Assembly: GCA_050050115.1 (NCBI GenBank)
Contig: JASFUX010000013.1
Location: forward strand, 1 to 29,202
Direction: 5' to 3'
Origin: JASFUX01 sp050050115
GTDB lineage: Bacteria; Pseudomonadota; Alphaproteobacteria; Caulobacterales; Maricaulaceae
Length of the DNA stretch: 29,202 bases
The position numbers and the translations under genes are program-made. The notes under the pieces were generated by a model, which was not told where the DNA came from, did no database searches, and was given only the letters and a program-made list of their open reading frames with translations. How positions within the stretch are numbered: position 1 is the stretch's first letter; each line of letters opens with the position of its first letter. Of this stretch, positions 1 to 6,735 are shown piece after piece.

Positions 1-534
1 CGCGCCCCAGCAGAGGCCGTTGGGTAGGATGATCTGCACGTTGTCGGGCGTGACCAGTTCGGTGGTGAAGATGTTGATGTCCCTGACCGTGCCCGCCTCT
101 CCGGCGACCTCGACATAGTCGCCGAGCTTGTAGGGCCGGAACAGCACGACCATCACGCCCGCCGCGACGTTGCCGAGCGTGCCCTGCAGCGCCAGGCCGA
201 TCGCCAAGGTCGCCGCGCCCAGCATGGCGACGAGCGAGGTGGTCTGCACGCCGAAGCGACCCAGCACCGCAATCACCACGAAGGCGACGACCAGGTAGTA
301 GGCGATCGACGCGAAGAAGCCGCCCAGGGTGTTGTCGATCTTCTCGCTCTTCTCGACCCGCTTGCGGATGAAGCCCTTGATCCGGCCCGCGACCCAAAGC
401 CCGAGGATCAGGATCGCCGCGGCGGCGAAGAGGTTCAGCAGCCAGCCGATCAAGGTGTCGCTATAAGCGTCCCAGACGGCGACGGGGTCGAGCAGCGAGA
501 CCGACTCGGCGGCGGCGAGAATGGCGGGGATCAT
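1..534 (-). CDS. MscS-family mechanosensitive ion channel, 3' end cut by window
   Basis: Small-conductance mechanosensitive channels open under membrane tension to release solutes during hypo-osmotic shock; they sit in the inner membrane. Reading the minus strand from the ATG at 534 gives 178 codons without a stop up to the window edge. There is a short N-terminal region, a hydrophobic segment (LLNLFAAAAILILGLWVAG), a second one (IAYYLVVAFVVIAVLG), then the Ala/Gly-rich pore helix typical of the family (ATLAIGLALQGTLGNVAAG). The start of the beta domain follows (YKLGDYVEVAGEAGTVRDIN), ending near ILPNGLCWG. The C-terminal part is missing because it lies outside the window. Topology and motifs fit short MscS proteins of about 270-300 residues. 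The gene is preceded by a 142-bp gap from the caspase-like gene on the same strand, which holds nothing I can assign. Confidence 0.88.
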   Translation of the reverse strand, partial: MIPAILAAAESVSLLDPVAVWDAYSDTLIGWLLNLFAAAAILILGLWVAGRIKGFIRKRVEKSEKIDNTLGGFFASIAYYLVVAFVVIAVLGRFGVQTTSLVAMLGAATLAIGLALQGTLGNVAAGVMVVLFRPYKLGDYVEVAGEAGTVRDINIFTTELVTPDNVQIILPNGLCWGA

Positions 535-676
535 TGAGGGACTCCAGGGGGGCGGCAGGAGGTCCGAAACGGTTAGCACGCGTTGTCGGAGGAGGTGAAG
601 GCGAGGCGGCGCAGGCGGATCATTTGCGGGCGACCGCTTCTCACACGCCAGAAGGCAACGACCAAGATCCAAGAGG

Positions 677-2716
677 CTAAAGCGTCCGGGCGACTCGGAA
701 CCCGGTTATGTCGTCCTCAAGCATGGGCCTGAGCCCACTGCGAAAAGCAGAGCGGAGGAACTCTGGAGCACTGCGCCAGGCGCCGCCGCGAAGGACACGA
801 GCGGTACCCTCGCAGTCGCCGGTCCACGCTGAGCCGTCCGTTGGCGCACCGCTGTAGTCGTTGTGAGAGCAATCTTCGATCCACTCAAAGACGTTCCCAT
901 TCATGTCATGCAGGCCGAATGCATTTGCGGGGAATGAGCCGACCGGAGCTGTACTAACCCACTGATCGCGACCGGCGGCATCGCCCCTGCAACACTCATC
1001 CGCTCCGTAGTTCGCGTATTCGTGGCTCGCCGCGCCCCCCCACCAATAGGCAGTAGTCGTTCCCGCCCGGGCCGCATACTCCCACTCCGCTTCGGTCAGC
1101 AGGCGATACGGCGTACCCGAAACCTGAGAGTTCAGCCAACGGACATAGGCCTGGGCGTCGTTCCACGACACGTTGATCACCGGACGTGTTCCCTCGCCCC
1201 AGCCCTCATCGCCGCCAGCGCGGTCCGGACCGGAGTTGTCGCAGCCGCCCGCCCTGACGCAAGCGTTCCATTCGTCCCAGGTCACCTCGTATTTGCCAAC
1301 CGAGAACGAAGCGACGCGGACCGTTCGCCGCGGGCCTTCGTCGTCGTACCGACCCTCCTCATCCTCCGGCGATCCCATGACGAACTCGCCCGCCGGGATC
1401 ACCACCATCTGGGGCCCCTGGCCGCCCGAGGCTAGCGGATCGCGGAATACGGAGCCCGGCGCGCGCTCGAAGAAGTCGGCGAACGCCCGCGGGCCGGCGG
1501 ACGACTGGCTCGACGCGGGCGTCGCAACCGGCGCGTCGTGCAGGCGCATCGCGAACTCTTCGAGCGATAGCAGCGACCCGGTTGCAAGATCCGGTGCGAT
1601 CAGCCCGAGCTGCGCTGAAACGTCGGCGACCGCTGCGCGAGTCATCGGCCCGGCGTCGCCGTCGATCGTCCCTGCATAGGCGCCATGGCGCGCAAGCTCC
1701 TGCTGGATCGAGCGCGTGATCTCGACCCGCATCGCCGCCGCGGCCGGATCCTCGCCCGGCGCAGCCGCCGCATCGCCCGCGTCGCGGTCGTCGCCGGCGC
1801 CCGCGCCGCACCCCGCCGCCCGCGACCGCGCGAGCGGCGCCAGCGCGCTGTCCGGGTACGCATCGAGGAAGGCTTGGAAGTCGCACGGCGTTTCGGCTCG
1901 ATCGTACATCAGCTGGTCAGGACTGACCGCCGCCACTTGACCGGTAGGCGCCGGCGCATCGCCCACGTCGCAGCCGCCGAAGCAGAAGTCCGCACCCCGA
2001 AGACCGCTTTCATACCAGGGCTGCTGAGCGAGCGCCGTCTCGGTCTCGACCTGTCCTGCGACCCGGCGGAACAGCGACTCCGCGGAAAGCCCCGGCGTGC
2101 CGATCAAGCTCGCGAGCGCCGCCGTGAACGGAGAATTCGTCCCCGTCCCGTCCGCCGCCGTCAGGCCGGGCGCCGTGGCGTAGGCGATCAGCATGCCGCG
2201 GCTGCTCGACGTCCGCGCCAGCCCGCCGCCGATGTCGCGCCCAGCGCTAGGCAGCGGATTGTTCCTGCAGGCGTCGAGGATGACGAAGTTCACCTGGTTG
2301 CCCGCCGCCTGCATGTAGTCGGTGGCGAGGCCGAGACGCGGCGCCTGCGCCCAGATGTCCTGCTCGGTGTTGGCGTCCGCGTCGACGGGCACGAGGTAGT
2401 TGTAGCGCTGGCTCTGCACGCCGTGGCCCGCGTAGTAGAAGAGCCCGACCGCGTCGTCCCCGGCCGCCGCCAGGCGCGCGCCAAGCCGAGAGAAAGAGTC
2501 CTCCATCTCGTCCTCGTCGGCGTCGATGACGAGGTCGACGTCGAAGCCGACGTCCTCGAGCGCCGCGGCGATCAGCTGTGCGTCATTGACCGGATTGGCG
2601 AGCGACCAGCCGGTGCGCTCGTAATCGGCGTTACCGATGACCAGGGCGATGCGATCTTCCGCGCAAGCCGCGCCGGCTGCGATCAGCGCCGCGATCAGTC
2701 CGAAGAACGCCCGCAT
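677..2716 (-). CDS. Secreted caspase-like (peptidase C14) protein with C-terminal FGE-sulfatase-like domain
   Basis: 679 residues. A signal peptide (about 1-19, ending ACA) is followed by a caspase p20-like domain (about 21-250) with the catalytic pair visible as H98 in YYAGHG and C150 in ILDACRNN. Residues 278-303 resemble the FLDAYPDS-type segment often found after this domain. Residues 330-375 look like a peptidoglycan-binding-1 repeat. Residues 436-679 form a formylglycine-generating-enzyme/C-type-lectin-like domain (PAGEFVMGS, LLTEAEWEYAARAG, GLHDMNGNVFEW, VLRGGAW, GFRVAR). The two cysteines that make true FGE catalytic are replaced (S649 and L654 in the GGAW...FR stretch), so this domain is probably a binding or structural module. 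By family knowledge such prokaryotic caspase homologues cut after basic residues; the substrate here is unknown. The start has a good purine-rich site (AAGGAGGGG) just upstream. Periplasmic or cell-surface location is inferred. Confidence 0.88.
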   Translation of the reverse strand: MRAFFGLIAALIAAGAACAEDRIALVIGNADYERTGWSLANPVNDAQLIAAALEDVGFDVDLVIDADEDEMEDSFSRLGARLAAAGDDAVGLFYYAGHGVQSQRYNYLVPVDADANTEQDIWAQAPRLGLATDYMQAAGNQVNFVILDACRNNPLPSAGRDIGGGLARTSSSRGMLIAYATAPGLTAADGTGTNSPFTAALASLIGTPGLSAESLFRRVAGQVETETALAQQPWYESGLRGADFCFGGCDVGDAPAPTGQVAAVSPDQLMYDRAETPCDFQAFLDAYPDSALAPLARSRAAGCGAGAGDDRDAGDAAAAPGEDPAAAAMRVEITRSIQQELARHGAYAGTIDGDAGPMTRAAVADVSAQLGLIAPDLATGSLLSLEEFAMRLHDAPVATPASSQSSAGPRAFADFFERAPGSVFRDPLASGGQGPQMVVIPAGEFVMGSPEDEEGRYDDEGPRRTVRVASFSVGKYEVTWDEWNACVRAGGCDNSGPDRAGGDEGWGEGTRPVINVSWNDAQAYVRWLNSQVSGTPYRLLTEAEWEYAARAGTTTAYWWGGAASHEYANYGADECCRGDAAGRDQWVSTAPVGSFPANAFGLHDMNGNVFEWIEDCSHNDYSGAPTDGSAWTGDCEGTARVLRGGAWRSAPEFLRSAFRSGLRPMLEDDITGFRVARTL

Positions 2717-2785
2717 GCTCCCCTCCTTGGTCGGATCGGAGGAGGATTAAACGCGAATGCGGCGGGGATGTGAACGCGCCCCGCC

Positions 2786-3349
2786 TCAGCCCACGCCGAC
2801 CACGCGCACGCCGAAGAGGATCGGGTGCAGATAGTAGGCGATCACCCCGTAGGCGACGACGCCGACGACAACGGCGAAGAGATCGCCGGTCCAGCCCTCC
2901 GGCGCGGCCGGCGGCGTCTGATCCGGGCGGCGCGAGATCATGAACCGCGCGAGGCCCGCATAGAGAAGAAATCCGCCGAACAGCAGGATCGAGCGAACCT
3001 CGCCGTTGGCGATCAGGTGCGCCAGCGCCCAGACCTTCACCCCGGCGAGCATCGGATGCTTCACCGCCGCCTTGATCCGCGAAGCCGGCCCGTAGGCGGA
3101 AACCAGCAGGATCAGCGCCGGCAGCATCAGCGCCAGCGTCACGTGCCGCGTCCAGGGCGGCGGATACCACAGCGATCCCGCGGCGATCGCCTCGCGCCAG
3201 CCCCAGACGAACAAGACGAAACCGATCAGCGATACGATCGCGACCCCGCCCTTGCGCGGCCCGGCGGGGATCTTTTCCCGGACGGCAGGCAGCAGCAGAG
3301 CGACGTGAACGCCGAAAAAGATCACAAGACCGAGGATGAAGAGGGTCAT
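2786..3349 (-). CDS. NnrU-family integral membrane protein
   Basis: 187 residues starting MTLFILGLVIFFGVHVALLL. The family is named for NnrU of Rhodobacter-type denitrifiers, but most members, like this one, lie away from nitrogen-oxide genes and their function is not settled. Several hydrophobic spans are visible: 1-20, about 40-55, about 70-95 (HVTLALMLPALILLVSAYGP), about 120-140 and about 160-180. The family's conserved RHxxL...HPM...HL..NGE pattern is present (WTRHVTLALM, KHPMLAGVKVWALAHLIANGE). An upstream in-frame start at 3445 would add 32 Arg/Ser-rich residues with no membrane character, so I prefer the internal ATG at 3349, which puts the first membrane span at the N-terminus as expected. 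It lies behind the caspase-like gene's 5' end and is transcribed on the same strand, about 70 bp apart. Confidence 0.85.
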   Translation of the reverse strand: MTLFILGLVIFFGVHVALLLPAVREKIPAGPRKGGVAIVSLIGFVLFVWGWREAIAAGSLWYPPPWTRHVTLALMLPALILLVSAYGPASRIKAAVKHPMLAGVKVWALAHLIANGEVRSILLFGGFLLYAGLARFMISRRPDQTPPAAPEGWTGDLFAVVVGVVAYGVIAYYLHPILFGVRVVGVG

Positions 3350-3380
3350 GGCGCGCCCCTGGGTTCGATTGCGCCTACTA

Positions 3381-3388
3381 GAGCTTAT
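3381..3388 (-). promoter_or_regulatory. ATAAGCTC motif upstream of the NnrU gene
   Basis: Read on the minus strand this is ATAAGCTC, 32 nt from the NnrU start codon. The same TAAGCTC core lies upstream of three other genes in the window, and TAAGC is the apparent -10 of rpmB. No convincing -35 hexamer is visible here, so the assignment as a -10 region is tentative. Confidence 0.3.
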
Positions 3389-3499
3389 CGCCGCCCGGAA
3401 GGAAACTGGACCGCGACCTCGCGCCGGGCTGACGCGCGCGGCCAAGAGTGCTAGGTGCGGTGCAGCGAAGTGCGAAATGCCTCCCCGAAAGGACGACAG

Positions 3500-4492
3500 A
3501 TGGCGGAGATGAACGCCGATTTCCCCCTCGACGCGCCGGACATCAAGGTCTCGGTGCGCCAGACGTTCGGAATTGATTCCGACCTCGAGGTTCCGGCTTT
3601 CTCAAAGCCGAGCGAGCACACCCCGGACGTGGACGAGGCCTACCGCTTCGACCCGCCGACGACCAAGGCGATCCTCGCGGGCTTTGCGCACAATCGCCGG
3701 GTGATGGTCCAGGGCTATCACGGCACCGGCAAGTCGACCCACATCGAGCAGGTCGCCGCCCGCCTCAACTGGCCGCTGGTGCGGGTCAACCTCGACAGCC
3801 ACGTCTCGCGGATTGATCTCGTCGGCAAGGACGCGATCGTCTTGAAGGACGGCATGCAGGTCACTGAATTCCGCGAAGGCATCCTTCCGTGGGCGATCCA
3901 AAACCCCGTCGCGCTGGTGTTCGATGAGTACGACGCCGGCCGCCCGGACGTGATGTTCGTGATCCAGCGCGTGCTCGAAGCCCAGGGGCGGCTCACGCTG
4001 CTCGATCAGAGCAAGGTGATCCGTCCACATCCGTACTTCCGACTGTTCTCTACGACGAACACCGTTGGCCTGGGCGACGTCACCGGGCTCTATCACGGCA
4101 CGCAACAGATCAACCAAGGCCAGATGGACCGCTGGTCGATCGTCGCGACGCTGAACTATCTCGACCACGACGCCGAGACTGAGATCATCATCGCCAAGGC
4201 GCCTACGTACGACAACAAGAAGGGCCGCGAGACCATCTCGGCGATGGTCCGCGTCGCCGACATGACGCGCAACGCCTTCATGAACGGCGACATCTCCACG
4301 GTGATGAGCCCCAGAACGGTGATCACCTGGGCGGAGAACGCCGAGATCTTCGATGGAGACATCGGCCAGGCGTTCCGGCTGACGTACTTGAACAAATGCG
4401 ACGAACTCGAGCGCCCGGTGATCGCGGAATTCTACCAGCGCGCGTTCGGCGAGGACCTGCCCGAGGCGGCGAGCCAGGTGAAGGTGGCTTAG
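3500..4492 (+). CDS. cobS: Cobaltochelatase-type AAA+ subunit CobS
   Basis: 330 residues from the ATG at 3500, which has an AAAGGA site at a good distance; a longer GTG start at 3455 would add 15 residues not typical of the family. CobS is the AAA+ ATPase of the aerobic cobaltochelatase (CobN-CobS-CobT), which powers cobalt insertion into hydrogenobyrinic acid diamide. Seen here: the N-terminal segment IKVSVRQTFGIDSDLEVPAF characteristic of CobS, Walker A GYHGTGKST (72-80), Walker B ALVFDEYD (138-145), a sensor-1 region LFSTTNT, and an arginine-containing C-terminal lid. Length matches the family (about 325-330). CobT is encoded 2.2 kb downstream, separated by two unrelated genes. No CobN or corrin-pathway gene is in the window, so the pair may serve another substrate; this is inference. 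Confidence 0.93.
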   Translation: MAEMNADFPLDAPDIKVSVRQTFGIDSDLEVPAFSKPSEHTPDVDEAYRFDPPTTKAILAGFAHNRRVMVQGYHGTGKSTHIEQVAARLNWPLVRVNLDSHVSRIDLVGKDAIVLKDGMQVTEFREGILPWAIQNPVALVFDEYDAGRPDVMFVIQRVLEAQGRLTLLDQSKVIRPHPYFRLFSTTNTVGLGDVTGLYHGTQQINQGQMDRWSIVATLNYLDHDAETEIIIAKAPTYDNKKGRETISAMVRVADMTRNAFMNGDISTVMSPRTVITWAENAEIFDGDIGQAFRLTYLNKCDELERPVIAEFYQRAFGEDLPEAASQVKVA

Positions 4493-4506
4493 TCGGTTAC
4501 GCCCGT

Positions 4507-4514
4507 CTAAGCTC
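4507..4514 (+). promoter_or_regulatory. CTAAGCTC motif upstream of the TPR gene
   Basis: CTAAGCTC lies 33 nt before the GTG start of the TPR gene, just after the cobS stop codon. It is one of four TAAGCTC occurrences at similar distances from gene starts in this window. No clear -35 element accompanies it. Confidence 0.3.
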
Positions 4515-4547
4515 GCCGCGACGCGATCGCCGTCTTTGGGGGACGAG

Positions 4548-6023
4548 GTGGGACCAGTCGCTTGGTTCGAGCGGATCAACGCCTGGGCGGAGCCGATAGC
4601 AGCTCAGCTCAACGCGCCCATCTGGGTCGTCGCGGGCGGCGCATATGGATTGGTCGCTTCAGTCGCCGGCATCTTCGGACAGCGCGCGCACAAGCGCTGG
4701 ATGGCTCGCGTCGAAAGCGGCCAGGCCGAACTCACCGAGCGCGCCCGGGCCGCTGAGACCGCGCAGGACGAGACCCGCGAAGTCCTCGAACGCCACAGCC
4801 AGCTGCTTGAGCAGGTGCTCGCTCAGATCAATGCGCAGAGCTCCGTCTCAGGGGTCGAGGTGGATATGTCGACAAAATCGACGATCCGCGAGACCGTCGA
4901 AATCCTCGCCGCCGCGCCCGAGGCGGAAAAACGCGCAGCCCTCTCCCGCGCCGCGCAGGGCGATTTGGCCGGCGCTGCTGATGACCTCGCGCGATGGGCC
5001 GAGCATCAGCGCCTGACGGGAGCCGGCACCGACGACGCAGCCGAAACCTTCCGAGAAGCCGGCGCGCTCGCGTTCAACACCGACACAGAGCGTGCGCTGC
5101 GCAACTACGAATCCGCGCGGACGCTCGATCCGGACAACCCTCAGACGTGGCGCCAGCTCGGCGCGCTGTATTTGCGACTGGGCCGGTTCGATGAGGCGCA
5201 AGCCGCCTACGAGGGGGCGGCTGATCGCGCGCCGGACGACCGAGAGACAGCGAACGCCCTGACCGGCCTCGGCGCGATCGCCCAGCGGCGCGGTCGGTTG
5301 GACGACGCTGAAGACGCATACCGCCGCGCGCTTTCGTTGTTCGAAACGCTTGGCGACGCGGGCGGACAGTCGCTCATTCTGGGGAATATCGCGCTCATCT
5401 CTCGATCCCGCGGCGCAACCGACCAAGCGCGCGCCCAGCTTGGGCAGGCTTTGACGCTGAGCGAGGCCGTCGGCGACGCCGACACCCAAGGCGCCCAGCA
5501 CATCAGCCTCGGTCTGATCGCCGCCGCCGAAGAGGATTTCGAACGCGCCGACCGTCACTACGCGCGCGCACTCGAACTCTACGAGAGCGTCGGCAACGTC
5601 GCAGGCACGGCTTCGGTATACGGCAACCTGGGCACTGTGGCTCAAAAGCGCGGAGACTTTGAAGCGGCCGAAAACCACACCCGCCGCGCTCTGGAACTCG
5701 CTGAGCAGCTCGACGACGCCGTCCGCCAAGCCAATTGTTGGCATGCGCTCGGCACGATTGCGATGCGAACAAACGACAACGATGCGGCTGTGGAGCGGTT
5801 GACGCGCGCGCTAGAAATCAACCGCACGATCGGCGACGCCGCCGGCGAGGCCTCCCAGCTAGTCAATCTCGGGCTCATCGCACGCCAGCGGGAGCAGATT
5901 GAGGACGCTTGCGCCGCTTGGCGCCGCGCGCTGTCACTCTACACCGAACTCGGGCACGCCGCGGCTCAGAAGGTCGAAAAGCTTCTGGCCGAAACCGGCT
6001 GCACGTCGACAACTGAGCACTGA
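4548..6023 (+). CDS. Membrane-anchored TPR-repeat protein
   Basis: 491 residues from the GTG at 4548, chosen because GGGGGACGAG precedes it at ribosome-binding distance; a TTG at 4536 would add four residues. A single hydrophobic span (about 24-44, APIWVVAGGAYGLVASVAGIF) is followed by a charged, probably coiled-coil stretch (about 45-95) and a linker. From about residue 150 to the end there are tandem TPR motifs, the later ones with a roughly 40-residue period and recurring GNLG..A..RGDFE.AE...RRALELAE signatures (TPR_12 / kinesin-light-chain style). This suggests an inner-membrane scaffold with its repeat domain in the cytoplasm or periplasm. I cannot name a specific function. It sits between cobS and cobT on the same strand, which resembles MoxR AAA+/VWA clusters where TPR proteins are frequent companions; a working link is inference. 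Confidence 0.85.
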   Translation: MGPVAWFERINAWAEPIAAQLNAPIWVVAGGAYGLVASVAGIFGQRAHKRWMARVESGQAELTERARAAETAQDETREVLERHSQLLEQVLAQINAQSSVSGVEVDMSTKSTIRETVEILAAAPEAEKRAALSRAAQGDLAGAADDLARWAEHQRLTGAGTDDAAETFREAGALAFNTDTERALRNYESARTLDPDNPQTWRQLGALYLRLGRFDEAQAAYEGAADRAPDDRETANALTGLGAIAQRRGRLDDAEDAYRRALSLFETLGDAGGQSLILGNIALISRSRGATDQARAQLGQALTLSEAVGDADTQGAQHISLGLIAAAEEDFERADRHYARALELYESVGNVAGTASVYGNLGTVAQKRGDFEAAENHTRRALELAEQLDDAVRQANCWHALGTIAMRTNDNDAAVERLTRALEINRTIGDAAGEASQLVNLGLIARQREQIEDACAAWRRALSLYTELGHAAAQKVEKLLAETGCTSTTEH

Positions 6024-6047
6024 CTTCCTCCCGGCGCCGTTTCGGAG

Positions 6048-6055
6048 CTAAGCTC
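6048..6055 (+). promoter_or_regulatory. CTAAGCTC motif upstream of the tail-collar gene
   Basis: CTAAGCTC within the 11-base near-palindrome GAGCTAAGCTC, 39 nt before the start codon of the tail-collar gene. It is part of the recurring TAAGCTC set. A role as -10 region or operator half-site is possible but unproven. Confidence 0.3.
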
Positions 6056-6094
6056 GTCTTTCGCAAGGCTCCAACACTCGGGGGGATCATCGCC

Positions 6095-6631
6095 ATGCGC
6101 CGCTTTTCGACCTTCGCGCTCGCCGCAGCACCGTTCGCCTGCCTGCTCGCCGCCGCTCCCGCGGGAGCCCAGGAGAAGTATATCGGCGAGACGTTCCTGA
6201 CCGCCGCCAACTACTGCCCGCGCGGCTCTCTGCCCGCCGACGGCCGGTCGATGGAGATCAATTCGTATACAGCGCTCTTCTCACTGCTGGGAACGACCTA
6301 CGGCGGAGACGGGCGCACCACTTTCGCCTTGCCGGACCTTCAGGTCCGCGCGCCGGTCGCGGCCGGGCGCTCGACCCGCGGCGGGGAGCTGGCCATCGGC
6401 GAGTCGATCGCAGGTGCGCCGGGCGTCGGCGACCCAGGAATGACCGACAGCGACAGGGCCCTGCCGGCGCAGATCGTCACCAACCGCGACATCGCGCCTG
6501 AGGAATCGCCCGAGACGGTCGGCCCCGACCCGGCGCTCGCAACCCCGCTCTACACCGCGCCGCGCATCGGCGCGGGCCTGGCGATGACCTGGTGCGTCGC
6601 CGTCGAGGGGATTTATCCGGCCCGCAACTGA
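6095..6631 (+). CDS. Secreted phage tail-collar-domain protein
   Basis: 178 residues. The start ATG at 6095 follows a GGGGGA site. A clear Sec signal peptide covers about residues 1-26 (ALAAAPFACLLAAAPAGAQ). The mature N-terminus contains the phage tail-collar / microcystin-dependent-protein fold: GETFLTAANYCPRGSLPADG, then LFSLLGTTYGGDGRTTFALPDL, then RAPVAAGRS. Family members form short trimeric fibre-like domains; outside phages they occur as exported proteins of unclear role. This copy is a single collar domain plus about 80 less conserved residues, with no other phage gene nearby, so it is not evidence of a prophage. It lies between the TPR gene (71-bp gap) and cobT on the same strand. 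Whether it works with either is unknown. Confidence 0.85.
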   Translation: MRRFSTFALAAAPFACLLAAAPAGAQEKYIGETFLTAANYCPRGSLPADGRSMEINSYTALFSLLGTTYGGDGRTTFALPDLQVRAPVAAGRSTRGGELAIGESIAGAPGVGDPGMTDSDRALPAQIVTNRDIAPEESPETVGPDPALATPLYTAPRIGAGLAMTWCVAVEGIYPARN

Positions 6632-6670
6632 CCGCCGATCACGGCGAAACCGGCGCAAATCGGCATTCCG

Positions 6671-6693
6671 CGCTCGCATCTGCGGCGCGAGCG
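6671..6693. other. 7-bp inverted repeat between the tail-collar gene and cobT
   Basis: CGCTCGC (6671-6677) and GCGAGCG (6687-6693) are perfectly complementary around a 9-nt loop. There is no T tract after it, so it is not a classical intrinsic terminator. It may be a processing or regulatory hairpin ahead of cobT, or chance in GC-rich DNA. Confidence 0.3.
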
Positions 6694-6735
6694 AACTATG
6701 TCTCGGCGCAAGGATTCTGTGACCCGTAGAGCCTC

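Noticed and set aside
677..900. Diversity-generating retroelement variable region
   Set aside because: The C-terminus of the FGE-like domain is the right place, but no template repeat or reverse transcriptase is seen in the window and the expected adenine-rich codons (AAC/AAT) are not clustered there.
1685..2773. Long open frame on the plus strand opposite the caspase-like gene
   Set aside because: Arg-rich, no recognisable domain; a typical antisense shadow in GC-rich DNA.
6095..6631. Possible prophage remnant because of the tail-collar domain
   Set aside because: No integrase, capsid, terminase or other tail gene nearby; the protein has a Sec signal peptide and sits in a chromosomal gene series.
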